From assembly GCA_947579665.1 (NCBI GenBank), contig CANPUZ010000050.1:310001-374000 (forward strand): a stretch of DNA of 64,000 nucleotides. Direction: 5' to 3'. Under the pieces are notes generated by a model that was given only the letters and a program-made list of their open reading frames with translations, did not search any database and was not told the origin of the DNA. Every line of letters begins with the position of its first letter. The first letter of the stretch is position 1. This DNA comes from Sympetrum striolatum (lineage: Eukaryota > Arthropoda > Insecta > Odonata > Libellulidae). Below, one piece after another: positions 33,541-46,602 of the stretch. The position numbers and the translations under genes are program-made.

Positions 33541-34009
33541 AGAATAAAAACGCTTCCTATGACTGCGCCCCAAAAAGACGCGAGACCAATAAACCTGAAT
33601 CCCGAGTGGAAAAGTGTTTGCGAAAAAGCGAGATGGAGTCATTTTCAATCCAAAGCAAAACGGATATCGCAACGGTGACGTGAGGGAGAAGGTGGGGAAG
33701 ATTTGCGACTGCTTCACCTCCTTCGGAGAAAGAATAGCTGCGGAGATGAAAAAAGTAGAAAGCCATGCCGACGCGAAAATTCTGCAAAACAAACGACGGT
33801 CGTGAGGCGAATCCTTTACGTCCGCCACGGTCTTTTATCTGCGGTTTTAACTCCGAAAGCGCATTTACTCTCGGATTGAGGCTGTTTCGTCTCATACACG
33901 TGGACCCCTCGATGATAACCTTTCATCCGAATGATCCTCGTGTTTCTGAAATGGTTCGGAACGTTCACAAGGACTTGTATGTACTTAAAGCCGAGATGTA
34001 AACAATTTT

Positions 34010-36290
34010 CGGTGCATTTGTGCTGAGATAACTCAGCCATACATTCCATAAGTTGTACAGTTAGAAGTGAAGTAAACAAACCTAAACATCAGAGAGAATG
34101 AGAATTTACTCATTTGGAAGTGAAAGTGGCGATGAAAGATTAAAGCGAACAGCAAAATATCGATTTTTAAATTGGGTTGAATTTGATCGATTGCCCATGG
34201 AATATTCTCAATTCTAAAATTTTGATTTATATTCACATACTTTTCAAAATTTTACGGAACATTCAATGTGGAATAAAGAGAGACTTTGCGCTTTTTCCGC
34301 AAATATTTTTTCATTAATGACGAAACGCCACCAGGTACCAACGAATAATCGTTATCATCAGTCATACGGTGGAAAAATAGGAACGCCTATCTTAATTCTA
34401 CATAATAAATATTCACAACGCTGATATTCGCATTGCCCCTTGCTATAAAAATATATTACCATGAATACTCATTTGACATTCTTCATTCAATGAATCAATT
34501 TTATTGAGATTTATTTCATAATCCTTTGAATCAAGAGCATCGAATCAATAAGAGACTACCGACCTATTGATACAGATACATTGAAATGAATCGTAGATAT
34601 ATTATGTATTTGTATCAGGGAATGTATCTTAACTAAGACGCTTTCACTGCGGTATTCAAAATTCCAACAATTCGCTTTGACTAATAGAAAGAGGAAAGCA
34701 CTTCCAATTCAAAGCTTTCGGAACTCAGGAACTCCACTAGAATTCAAAAGAAAGAAGAAGTCTCTCCTATCAAACGCATTGCCCCCGGTGAATTTCAACG
34801 GGCCCTTCCGCTAGTAATTAATAATATTCCGCGAAAGTTAGTGGAAAATAATTTAAAAACAAATAGCAATAGACATACACATGTGTTTTAGTATTGTGAA
34901 ATTTGAAAAAATTTTGTTATTAAAGACTTTTTTCAGATATAATATTCTATTATCGATGTAAAAAATCTTTGCACTTTGCACAAGCGTCTGGCTATTGAGA
35001 GCGAGAGCAGAGTATTTCTAAGAATTTATGTTTGATTTATAACCTCTTAAGCATCCTTAAAAAAAGTAGTGCTTATCACATTTCCTTTTGGGAAAGAAGT
35101 TTCAAAAGCTTCACAGTGTCCGATGCTCAATGCTTATCAAATAGTGGAACATTTTGGTCAATACTTTCATATCTTATTGACATCGATAAATACCTGCGAA
35201 TTATGCATTTATTTTACTTTAAGTGGAAAATGGGAGTTGTTTTTCCTTCAAAGATATTTCATTTTCAAAAATTGTCTATTGAATTCTTGCTAAAAGCATT
35301 CATCACATTATGCACGTAGTATATTTCGTCGTCATATGTCGTCACTATATAAATTACCTTACGTTACGGAATGTATGCCTTAGTTGAACGTCGATTGTTG
35401 AATGAACTTAACTGTAGAATTCATTTTACTAATTATCTGATAAGCCGCAAAAATATCTCAATGTCTGTCAATTAACTAGGACACTCCGTTTACATATTTC
35501 CTTTAATACGCAGACTTGAAAAGGTTTCAGGGAAAAATCCTTTATCACGGAATCGATATCACACATAAAAAATGAAATTATAAGAAAATCGTTTGATCAT
35601 GAGGATTTCAGTCCCTCTTAGCGTCTGTAGGAGATGAAAATTTACGCATTTAAATAGAATTTTCACCAAATTGGAAATACGTTTCGGCATATTTCCAGAG
35701 CATTAGCACGCTTCACAAAGAAGGCTCAAATAATGCCTGTCTTTGTCGTGTAAAATATACCATGGTTTAACATCTTTTGTTCGAAATGGCGACTAATTCG
35801 ACGGAAGCTAAACTAACAAATGAAATGTAACAAATCAATCAACCGCTTCCTTCCTGTTTCGAAACGGAACTTCTGATCTTATAACCCAGTTTTATTGGCC
35901 ACCGAAGAGACTCTTCGTCCAATACGACGCTCGCAAATTCATTTTGCAAAGCGAAAGGCTTGAACCAAGGACCACTTCCAGAAAAGCGCCTCTCACGTCC
36001 TCAAACGATATGATAGATAATCAAGATGGACGACGTTTTTCATTGACTTTTAAAATAATCAGAGAAAGTTAATCGCATTCGTTAGTCGTTCACCCTTTTC
36101 TGGGATTCTTGGAGGTCACCCTTTGGTTGCCAGTGTGAGGAAGGGAGGCTGCGATAAACGGAAGGCTAGCGGTTATCAAGAACCTCATTTCCGTTCAGCG
36201 TTGCCACAAACCACATCTTGCTTTCACTATCCGGAAAACATTATCTCCTCGATTCTTAGCAAGAAACAATTTCAGACCATAAAGCAATTT
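34010..36290. other. Non-coding stretch shared with unit B
   Basis: Colinear with 53290-55575. A frame that is open in B over 53870-54175 is broken here by a 5-bp difference near 34712 (CCAATTCAAAGC against CCAAAGC). Nothing else recognised. Confidence 0.5.
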
Positions 36291-36294
36291 CCTT

Positions 36295-38260
36295 AGGTGG
36301 GGCATCTCTACCGGAATTACCTTACTCATGAATATTTCAAAAACATCGCTATGTTGAGCTAAAACTTCATTTTATGATAGTAAGAGACTTTTCGGGAGAC
36401 CTAAATTTCATTTAATCCAACTAAAATATTTTTCGGTAAATATGTGAACATAGTGACAACTTTTTATCGACTTGAAATTTGGAATTTCCAAAAAAAAAGT
36501 TTTTTCGTAATACACTCTAATGTGCATTCGATTGAATTTCGTCCTTCTTTAACATTGTATGAATATGTTTTCAATTGTGACCCCAAAATGGATCGCAGAT
36601 ATCCAATTTCAGAAAAATTTAACAAATTCTCTCCGCAGTATTTATATTTGTCGCCGGAATTTTATTTCTTTAACAAATCTTTGTTAGTGTTCCGTGAGTC
36701 TTTTATAAAATATCCTTCGCTAAAGGGGGATGTTGAGACCGCTCAGTTTAGACTGATTAATAAATGTTGACACCGCTTAGTTTTCGCTAAACAATTCCTT
36801 GGTTCGACCTGAATCGTGTCTCTCATAAGAAATGCACGTAAATGTCATTTTGATCGATTGCCGATAATTTTTTCTTTCGCGGAATTAAATCAGAAATAAT
36901 TTTCGTACGAAATCGAGACGTACACCAAAAGAAATGAAATTGAATAAAAATTCTTATTTCGGTCATGGAATATCGTATTCGAGTCGAAATGGAGAGAATT
37001 CGGACAAAAAAGACGAAATATTCGTGTGATTTCGTGGGAATAAACAATTCCCTAGCGACGAAGGTGATTTTTGAACTCTCGTACGATTATAAATGGGAAA
37101 GACATAAGGAAACGTATGGAGAAGGAGAGCCGACATTTTGTGGCAATGAAACCATCAGTTAACTTTGGAAGCTAAAATTCAGCGATACAGGTTCAAAATT
37201 TGGCTTGGGTAATATGATTTCAAATGATTAATGGTTTTCTATTTCAAAAACACGGGAAAATTTCGGTTTCGAATCTCCATTATTAAAATTTTTGTAACTA
37301 AATAAATTAAATTGTATTTAACTTATTTTTGACGGGGTAATTTATTGAATTGCTGCTATTGAATTAATACTTCAATATTTAATTCTTAATTAAAGATTAT
37401 ATTCTATAATAATTAATTCTTCTTAATTTAATAACTTATTCTTTAATAATTAAAGTCGGAACAAGTACAATCAGGATGTTACGTGAGTATTACAGTCAAT
37501 TTTACTTTCCAGTGACGATCATTGGTGATTAGGAATCGGGATATCGATTTAATCATCCAGATATTGTTCACGACTTTTAAAGGTCGTGGAGCGATTTAAT
37601 TTTACATAAAAAGGTCTACTAAGGCATTAAAGATAAAGCCTGAAGATGGATTTAATCTCCATTTTGGAGTATTAAATCAACGTTTATAAGAATGAGAAAA
37701 TGAAAAAAGTAGATTTTTCAGATCCGAAAATGGAAAGAAATACCTAATAAATGTAATTTGAGACAAATTTCCAAAAACACGATTACAAATTAGACTAAAG
37801 TCAATTTAATTTTAAGCAAAAACGAGCCAAACATTTGAAGATTTTCGCATAAATGCCCGGTTTTCGCGGATATCGTCGTAAATTGCTACATAAGAGGGAA
37901 GTTATTGTTCTTATTTTGGAAAGATATCGTTTAGATATTCGAAAAGAGTTCAAATTCGACTACATTTGCTCGTGTTCTAAGCAACAGGGGGTCAAAAGAA
38001 CCAAACATTTTCTAGTTTCGGAATTTCTACGTAAATTACTAGAGGAATTAACATTTTTGTCCTATGTTTGGAAATATCTCGTAAGGATGTTCAAAAGGAT
38101 TCATAATTTGACAAAGGTTTATCGTTGTATAAGCGAAAAAGTTCGAAAAAACAGAAAATTCTCGACAATTTGCCTTGTTTTTTGCAGATTTCATCCTGTA
38201 TTGCTAAAATAAATAAACATTTACTTTGATATTTGGAAAGATCTCTAGGATACCATCAGG
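36295..38260. other. Spacer between units A and B, left part
   Basis: Very AT-rich unique sequence. The frames at 36444-36770 (108 codons) and 37853-38212 (119 codons) have biased Lys/Phe/Ile composition, no domain and no splice or promoter context; I do not call them genes. Confidence 0.5.
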
Positions 38261-38264
38261 AAAT

Positions 38265-38334
38265 TTTGTAGATATTGAAAAGGCTTTCCATAGAGTCCAG
38301 TGGCCAAAACTGATGGGGATATTAAAAGATAGTC
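38265..38334 (+). pseudogene. LINE reverse transcriptase fragment (RTE-like)
   Basis: Reads FVDIEKAFHRVQWPKLMGIL then KD. This is RT motif A of RTE-type LINEs (F.DFEKAFDRV.W.KL), with the catalytic Asp in position but D to H in AFD. The piece is only about 24 codons long. It may belong with the endonuclease fragment on the opposite strand at 39330-39530. Confidence 0.6.
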
Positions 38335-38347
38335 TTTTCTTAAGCGA

Positions 38348-38982
38348 TGATAATTTTGAACTCTTATTGACGCATCCTAAGCAACAAATTATTGATTAGT
38401 GTCCTTTTTGTTATTAGTATGAAGATGATAATTCAAGATATTCATAATTATTTTCTTGGTGGAATTAATTTCACTTCACTACTTCTAATAGAAGTGAAAT
38501 TGTAAATCTGATGAGATATGGCTTTCCCTTACTTCAAAAATTATAGAAATGAATGACGCAAATTCGTATTTCTTTCAATTGTGTTTCCATCAATTACAAT
38601 TTCCTTCTCCTCTACGCCTTTATCCCATATTTTATGGTGTCGGCTGATGGCGAATGGTTTGGGTGATTATGAGAATGAGCTTGTTTTTGGCGATGGACTG
38701 GAAACTTTTACGGCCGGATGCCCTTCCTGCCGCCAATTACAATTTTTTCCAATATGGGTCTAAAAGAATCAAAATTCAGTTTTACTGCAAGATATGAGTA
38801 TTGTTTTCAACCATGCAAATTGACCCAATATGCAGAATAAATACTTTGATTCCCTTGAAACAAACGCTATACGTGGTAGGTTAACGCGTCATGATCTCCG
38901 TATGACTCTGGGTGTGCTCAATCTATATTCCAGTTTCTTTCGATTACCAGCGGTTATTTCATTACTGTTTGCAAAAGAAGGG
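38348..38982. repeat. Segment duplicated at 14420-15060
   Basis: Partner of the segment left of unit A; see that entry for shared blocks. Here it is followed at once by a CR1-like LINE fragment that is absent at the A-side copy, so the LINE piece was added, or the A side lost it, after the duplication. Confidence 0.8.
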
Positions 38983-39019
38983 TCTTTTTGGGTAGTGAGC
39001 ATGTTTCTACTTTCTATGT

Positions 39020-39310
39020 CTATGTAAGAGCCCTGCAAGCCGCCTTTCCGCGTGTGGCAGGGGGTGCAAGCACCTTGACTCTATTTTCCTAAACGGTTGC
39101 CTTCGCGTATACTTTATGGAAAAAATGAATTTCTGAAACGATTCGTTCGAGCATTTATTTCCCTAATCTTTCTGGCAGTATCAGAACGGCCCATATAACA
39201 GGGGGTTCGCATTATATCGGTTACTTCATCTGAGAACGTATTTTCTCTGAACTTATTTAATAAATTTATCCTTTGATTTTTCTCCTATCTTCTAATGATT
39301 CCCATCCACA
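39020..39310 (-). pseudogene. CR1-like LINE 3' fragment
   Basis: The + strand reads GCCGCCTTTCCGCGTGTGGCAGGGGGTGC-type sequence at 39040, the same 3' UTR end as at 11655. On the minus strand, blocks equivalent to NRFRNSFFP, ARTN and MRTPCYMG are recognisable with breaks, matching the C-terminus of the RT at 11706-13073. It is degraded and 5' truncated. Confidence 0.75.
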
Positions 39311-39329
39311 ATGAGGTAGTCCACTCTGG

Positions 39330-39530
39330 CTAGTACAATACCTACTGAAAATAACAGTAACATCATCGCTCCAGATATTTCCCCCATCTCTCCACCGAAT
39401 ATCGTATAGGACTAACATATATTTATGTTCGATCTTTTCATTTCGAACTCTAAATTTTCCTACTTCCCTTTTTTTGTCCCATTAATGTTCCAACATCCCA
39501 TGGCCCCACCCCACCCAGTCCATCTTCGCT
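39330..39530 (-). pseudogene. RTE-like endonuclease fragment
   Basis: On the minus strand one frame reads KFRVRNEKIEHKYMLVLYD, then IRWRDGGNIWSDDVTVIFS. This resembles the start of RTE-type endonuclease domains (LK.EM.R...DILG.SE.RW.G.G...SD...V.YS). A second frame just before it reads MGCWNINGTKKGK, equivalent to the W.VRTL..PGK block. At least one frameshift separates the two. Similarity is by eye only. Confidence 0.45.
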
Positions 39531-39539
39531 CTTTTCGTT

Positions 39540-40285
39540 CCTTGTGTAAGGGTTTCATTGAATGACGACCGATATGGTCTTATCACTGCCGGGTCACACC
39601 TTAGAGCGCTGAGTACCGTTTCCTCCAGTACCAATAATATTAGAATAGCACATAATATCAAGGGTTAAATAGTCGAGGTGGTCTCCGCTTTCCTTCCTCA
39701 ACACAGTATATAACGTTACACCATCACCCATATGGCCGCCTCACTGAAGTACAGATGCTGTGTGGACAATATTTCGTCTTGCCTTTACCTTTTGACCTTT
39801 CTGGCATGGGTAACCATACCAGGAATAAAATTCGAACTATTCCAGCTCATAGGATCATAGAAACACGTAAGGCCTTCCACCATGACATGGCTGATATCCA
39901 GAGAAGGATTTTGGGACATCATCACCTAAAAAACATCGCCTCAGAACTTTTGAAAATCTTCCAAGCCATTCTAAACTATTGGTAATACGATTTCTGATAT
40001 TTGTAATATTTTAAACGGCAGATCTTTGATATTTCGAAACATTCAATTATTCAATTTCAAGCCAAAGCAAAACCAACCTGATTATATTTGTCGCGTGATT
40101 ATAAGGTCTTGTAATAAAACCAATACTTATCCTTTATAATAATTGAATTTAATAATCATGGCTAAAAAATGCCGATAATATAGGTAAAAGTGACGGATCC
40201 TTATTTTGAAAATTAAAGAAGAATTATAGCAAATACTTGGAAATCATTTGAGCAATTAAATATACGATAACTCTAAGATAAACGA
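39540..40285. other. Spacer between units A and B, right part
   Basis: No gene recognised. A 76-codon frame at 39755-39985 has no domain that I can identify. Confidence 0.45.
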
Positions 40286-41645
40286 ATTTTTGACATAAAG
40301 GAAACCTTTTCTGAATAAATTTTTAAACATAAACATAAAGGTCGTGTTACTGATCGCAAACTTAGCGACATTAAAATAGTACACGAAATTTCGCTGGACA
40401 CCGAGTGCCTCGAAATCAGTCGAATCGATCGCGTTTGGGAAGTTATTGCTTCAAGTAGAGCACACCGATTTCAATAAGAGTAAAATTCACATGATAGAAG
40501 ATTCGCTCATTGATATAAAAATTAATGTTGTACCTTCAGTTTCTGTACTTATACTGTACTTTCTTTCAGAGAAGTACCCGATTTTGGTGATGAAAATTCG
40601 GTGGTCCAACTTTCACCGATTGCCACTCACACAATTTTTAGTTAAGTAAACTGCAATCAGTATATGTATTAGCCAAGAGTATTGTCAAACAATTGGTATA
40701 AAATAATTCTTTAATTTCTGTCATATGTGGTAGGAATGGACTCTATTGCAAAACTCGGCTTATGAGCTCGGATTCAACAACCGAATTCGTCGTCAGGGGG
40801 AGCAGTTTTTCAAAACCGAAAGATTAAAAAACAATTCACTTTTATTATCAAAATTCTAGAAATTCCGAATCTTGAGGCAGTGACATGAATAAGATTTTTT
40901 GTTAACTTGTCTTTCTTTTCGTACCTGTCTCTATATCTTACGACTATTCTTTGTTATTTAATTTTCCAAAAGAAGTATGGTCTACAACTGAAAGTAATTG
41001 ACTTGACATACATGTCTTACTCTTATTAACTATAGCATCATCCCATTTTAGCCTGAAGACATTACATTTCAGAGAATAATTAACCCATTCTCGATGAGAA
41101 ATATCAAGGAGATTTCTTTTTCTCAGATACTAAAAAATGACTTTATTGGGGCGAAACTAGGAGGTCTCTTCTCACATCTAACTCTTCGTCGTATGAGAAA
41201 TGAATGGAAATAGATAACTCGCGAAATTACAAAGAAGAAAACTAATATGCGGATTAAAAAAAAACATTGTGTGTTAAATCAGAAGGAATGCATCACTTGC
41301 ATTTCGTATTGCGCTGAATTATCATATATGTTTTTACTCTAGTAGCACAAAAAGTAATAAAATCCTCATTACTATATATCAATAAAAAACTGCCATAAAT
41401 GGATTTTATAGAACATGTTCAAGATTTGGAGACAAGAAGCTGCAAGACGGTTGAGGAAAGAAAATACCGATGGTGGTTTTTACATCCGGAAACTTAATGG
41501 AACAATTCCTTTCCCTAAGTAATTAAATTATGAGTTTATCAACCGGATGCTGTGTTGAGGATGTTGCCAATTTACCAGGAGTTCCAAATAACTTCTGGAC
41601 GACTCCACAGTCGTGACTCCGCTGAGTTAGCGATCGGCGTTTCTC

Positions 41646-41701
41646 GTTCCTGTGGTACGCAGTACATCGCTCACTCAGAGAAAAAGGCCATCTTCATAAA
41701 G
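41646..41701 (+). promoter_or_regulatory. Probable 5' untranslated exon of copy B
   Basis: Equivalent of 18238-18293, with donor CATAAAG|GTGAGA at 41701/41702. B differs from A and C just upstream: the TATA-like CTATAAG is CCAGGAG here, and CCTCGTTCC is shortened. If that motif matters, B may be expressed differently; this is inference. Confidence 0.35.
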
Positions 41702-42977
41702 GTGAGAATGTTAAGATTATAGTCATACTTCAACAGCTATCCTACTCTATACTAATATAATATTCAAGAGATCTATTTCAAATGTTTAATATGGACGAAG
41801 GACTGACTACCATAAGATATATATTCAATTTGTTCAACTGGTCAACGCTTGCTCAAATCTTGGCAAATTGCTTGAATTTCCATTTAAATCGTATTTATTT
41901 CCGAGAAAGATCATCAACTCCTTGTCGGGGCTCATCGAGCAATTCGGTATTTCACTTCTGCGCGCGGGTTTCAAGAATCGTGCCCTTGAGATCTGAGAGT
42001 CCTCGAGTTTTCCGCAGTCTCTTTGGTTATTTGCGACGCTCTGTTGTATAGCGCCCGAAAACCTAAAATCACAGATTGGAACGTAATAGTACATTTATGT
42101 TATGCATCAATCCTATGAAAGAAATCTTCTAATATCACACCTCAGTGGTACTTAATATGCGTCACTGAAACTTAAACTTTTCTGTCTTAAGTATACGATA
42201 TTACACATTGATTTGAACTCTTTATTCCACAATGCATTAGAATATTTATAATTTAGAAGATAGAAAACTTAATATGTACTAAATTCCAATAATACATCAA
42301 TAGTATATTAATATGATATTTAATTATTGTAATTAAAGTAGATAAAATCATACTTGCCCACGATGACAGAAATGGTATTATTTTACTCCTTGGAGTGAGT
42401 GAGTTTAATTCTTCGGAATCTAAGGAGCCATTTCCATGAACGAGGATAAAGGACACCGGTTGTTCAAAAACTCGATAGATGATGAGATATGGGTACGCAT
42501 ATACTACTAGTGCAATATCAAGAAAATATAAGTTTAGTCAACGGAAAAAAAAAACAGTTGGTGTTTTGCTCATGAATATAATCGGCGGATTGCAGGTAGG
42601 GAAATAATTCGATACCCTGAGAAGCCACATTCATTCCCTCCTACTCCTGTCTCCAACGTACTTAATTAAAAGCGAAAGGCTTACTTTCTCCATTGCATCC
42701 CTCTTGAAATTTCCCACCACACTCGTTCCCTCTGAGTATCATAACTTCCTAATGTCATCCATTCCATTCAAAGCATACGCCATTTTGTTCTTAATATTTT
42801 CATTGCTTTATTCTCCTCTATTGCCGCTAACATTCATCATATTACGTACTTCTTTACTTTTCACCCATTTTCTGTAAGTGTTCAAATTCATGAGTTCCAT
42901 ACGTTAATTCTTCTCAAATACCTCTTTTATCCTAAATACATTTTCCTCATTCCTTATCCTCTTTTTTTCTTTGCAGA

Positions 42978-45221
42978 ATGGATTTCAAGTTAAGGATGCT
43001 GATTTCCATCAATCTATTACTCTTCGCATCAGGGGATGAATCAGAAAACAGACAGGACGATATGAGGTGGTATTACGAAAAATATATTAAAGATTTTGAG
43101 GAAACATTATGGAAAAAGGAATGCAAGATGAGAACGTCATGTTTATGTAAGACTACGACTGAAGGGTTCTTCTACCAATGTGATGCACTTTTAAATGCAA
43201 TTTACGATAACAAATGGCAGGAATTAATTATCAACTGCAACAAAACCGTTGGAAGAGAAGACATAAGAGACCACATAATCCATTTATCCGAAGAAGTTGC
43301 AAGATCTCCCATTAAACTCAGACTTGATGATTGTCCGCTTGATTCCATCCTAGACTTCCAGTACCCCGCCGAAATAGAGCAATTGTGGCTTAAATGCACC
43401 GAGAGAAAAGACTTTATTCTGGCTCCCCATCAATTCCAAAATCTAAGTAAATTGGATAGCTTAAGGATATCATGCGTCTTCCTAAGGAACTTACCGAAGG
43501 ACTTATTTAAGTCGACAGTACTTAAGCTCTCGGAAATACTCATAGAAATCACAATGATTGAACGACTAGAGAACGGGTTCTTTTCAAATCTTCCAGCATT
43601 AACATCCGTCCAATTCTTCGCAAATAAAAAACTCTCCTCCGGAAAGATAGATTTCACCGGATTGCATAATTTAAGAAAACTTATCATATACAACTCTCCT
43701 TCCAAAGAAATAAATGAAGACTTCTTTGTGCCTATTTATAATATATCAACCTTGTCAATTGAGGATATCGGATGGAAAAGCTTACCGAAGAGTTTTAAAC
43801 TACTTCAAAAACTGGTATACCTTAGAATATCTCAAACATCCATTGAGGGGGTCATCGGTGACTCATGCTCACGACAGATTGACGCTGAATTTATCTACAT
43901 AATTGAAAATCCCCATCTTGACCTTCATCCCGATTGTCTTTCAAAGTTTAATACTTCTATTGATATTGACTTGTCTGGGAACCGCATATCCAGTTTACCA
44001 AATAGAGTAATACAAATGAACAGGTTACAGTCTTTTACATTGAACGACAACGGTTGTGAAATCAATTTCGTGAACAATTTTATACACGGTGAAAAAGTTT
44101 TTAACATTGAAATGAGGAATTCCTCCATTAAATCGATTCATAAAGACTTCTTTCGCAGTTTTCCCAATATTTTAAGTATAGATTTGAGCTATAACCAACT
44201 CACCCACTTACCAGACGGATTTTTTGAAGTAAATGAGTATTTGCAGGAAGTTTTACTTCGAGGTAACTTGCTAACTTCAATCCCAAAGAGTTTGTTAGAT
44301 CTCAAAATTGATTTGGCGTGGATCGATGTATCCCACAACGACATATCAAAGATTGATCATATTGTCGGACATAATTTCTCCTATTTGGAACATTTGGATC
44401 TATCCTACAATAAATTAACACGAATTCCGCGAGATCCTTTCTCTAGCATGCCAGAAATCACCTACTTCGACATCTCTAACAACAAAATATCCCAGATTGA
44501 TACGGTTGCTATACAGCCAATGAGTAAATTAAAAAAATTTTACCTGGGAAATAACATGCTGAAAGGTAAATTCTTCCTAACTTTTCAAAATTTCGAATTT
44601 TTAACTCATATCCGCGCTGGAAGCAATTTCTTCACCGATATATCTTGGCTGAATATGTCTTCGCTAGAATACCTCGATTTATCCAACAATCTCATCAAGA
44701 ATCTTGACCTGAGAGTTTTCGAGTCGTGCGCGAACTTGAATTTCCTGAACTTATCCGGCAATAGAATTGAAGAGCTTCCGAGACAGGTTTTCTCAATGCA
44801 TCTAAAAAGCTTATCTTCTCTTGATTTGTCATTCAACCGGTTGAAATCTCTGCCAGAGTACATTGATCCTCAGAAGGAAGATTACCTTTATTCGGAGAAT
44901 GATTATTTCCAGAATCAATTAAAAGGATGATTCTACAACACAACACTCTTCTACGGTCTGAAGCTAGAATTCTTGGATATCTCTGGAAATCCGATGGAAA
45001 ATGTAGAGCTCAGCTTGCTAGGTAACCACATGAGCTGTCGAAAAGTGTCCATTAGAAATTGCAACATATCGAAATTGATTTCCAAACAATCATTGGGGCA
45101 CGTATTGGTATTGGACCTTTCTCACAATCGAATCGACTCCAAAAACTGGCCTTGGTTCTACGATGAATACCTGAGAATGACAGGAAAAATATCCCCCTTT
45201 GTGCATCTGCAGGATTTGGAG
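42978..45221 (+). pseudogene. LRR gene copy B, main coding exon with premature TGA
   Basis: Same exon as copy A but 748 codons long, with a distinct N-terminus after the signal peptide (GDESENRQDDMRWYYEKYIKDF). The splice acceptor TTTCTTTGCAG and donor GAG|GTGAGT are intact. Codon 651 (44928-44930) is TGA where A has GGA and C has GTA; the frame is otherwise open to the donor. It keeps the LRR pattern after the stop (LEFLDISGNPMENVELSLL). So either B is a recent pseudogene, or it makes a 650-aa protein lacking the last LRRs and the LRRCT, or the stop is read through. The context (TGA followed by T) gives no special support for readthrough. Joined exons would be 42978-45221, 47154-47396, 48312-48523 and 48730-48850. 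Confidence 0.8.
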
Positions 45222-46602
45222 GTGAGTAGTTCTGACTATTTTCTGTTTTTAGCTAAGTTAGAGATACGTTTCCCTTCGGTCCAATGGAACAAAATTCTCA
45301 TTTACTAGTACTAATACTAGTACTCATTGCACTAGTTATAGACTAGTTACTAAAGTACGTTATAATTATTCCTTCGGAAAATACTACTTTTGAATTATTG
45401 AATATGTAATACAAATGTTTCCGTAAATGGAGGATCGTTCATGGTCGAGAATGCTACGGAAATAAACGGTCAGTTAAAAGGATTTCCTAAAAACTCGAGT
45501 ACATATAACTTGACAAATTAATTTTAAGCTTGTCTATGGTTTACAATTACGTATTTCAGAAAAGAATGGTTCGAACACTTATATTACTAAATTACTTAAG
45601 TTTAATCCCTTTCCTTTTTAATTGGCTGGAATTAGCATCGCATAACAACTACCATGCTTTAGTAAAATCGGCCGAATTCGATGACAAGAAACGAATGAAA
45701 TAAATAATTCCGTTGCTTCTCCTTTAGCATCATTGTCTATGCTCTCTAATTAATTTTTCCATAAAAATAAATCCTATAAGGAGTTAAGGTGAACTTTACA
45801 AACATTTCTCGAAAAAATGCAGACCTCCTCTGGTATCAAACCAGAAACTAAAATGTACATAAACTATGATTTACGTACGAAGGTGATTTAATCATATATC
45901 GAACTTGAAAGTTGGGCTTCATTTGGTTTCAGGGTTTTAGAACTGCTACCTCGCTTTCCCCTCCGCTCATTGCTATTTTAGATCATCATGGCGTAGCTTC
46001 CCATGACAGGATGTTTCTTTTTGGGATGAAAAGTAGCATGATGGGAACTATTACAGGAGAAAGCAGGCTGTCCTACCTTCGCAGTTGGTCACCCTTGATT
46101 GATGTGCTCATATGTCCTGCTGTCAAAGTAACAGTGTATAGGACTAGGGAACATTACAATTCATAATGGCCCATTTAGAATTAAGTGGGTTTCCATACAT
46201 GCGTAACTGCGAAACATAATAGACTATATAAAGATAAGGGATCCTATGGCGTTTCTATACCGAATCCAACTCATGTGCCTCAAGTAATGCCGTCTTTCTG
46301 TCTACTTTCACCTGAAATTGGTCCCATCATGGTTCTGAAATTATATTTGAAATTGGTTCCTCAAGAGCATATTAGGAAAGAAATTAAACGAACTTATTTC
46401 ATTCAACGAACCCTTTGTAAAAATATCATAATTTGATAATGAGGTACGAGATCATACTGAGTCAATTTTTAAGAAAATAATGTCCATTGATTATGAACGG
46501 TATTTGTGTTTTCTTGTGATTCCTCTAATACGTGATAATTTTTCCCATAATTACTTATATCATTTGAAAATACCCGGAGAATATTTTGCGTGCTCATCAT
46601 AA

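Larger units (their letters stand above)
16916..36290 (+). repeat. Tandem unit A (LRR gene plus flanks)
   Basis: Homology to units B and C begins at about 16916 (ACACTAAAATAGTACACGAA, shared with 40370 and 55846). Homology to B ends near 36290 (after CAAGAACCTCATTTCCGTTC at 36178, shared with 55478). Allowing for the private insertion at 26857-31191, the unit is about 15 kb. It contains the LRR gene, a downstream Penelope-like fragment, a LINE 3' end, a CR1-like fragment and a second Penelope-like fragment. All of these recur in unit B in the same order. Boundaries are approximate. Confidence 0.85.

Noticed and set aside
33532..33895. Minus-strand 98- and 112-codon frames, and the 159-codon frame at 52691-53170
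   Set aside because: The overlapping + strand contains a Penelope-like thumb fragment at one end, lengths differ between units through indels, and no domain is visible.
37853..38212. 119-codon frame in the A-B spacer
   Set aside because: Composition typical of AT-rich random sequence, no domain, no second copy to test conservation.
44928..44930. TGA as selenocysteine or programmed readthrough
   Set aside because: The homologous codons are Gly and Val, no SECIS element was seen, and the next base is T rather than the C favoured in readthrough contexts.
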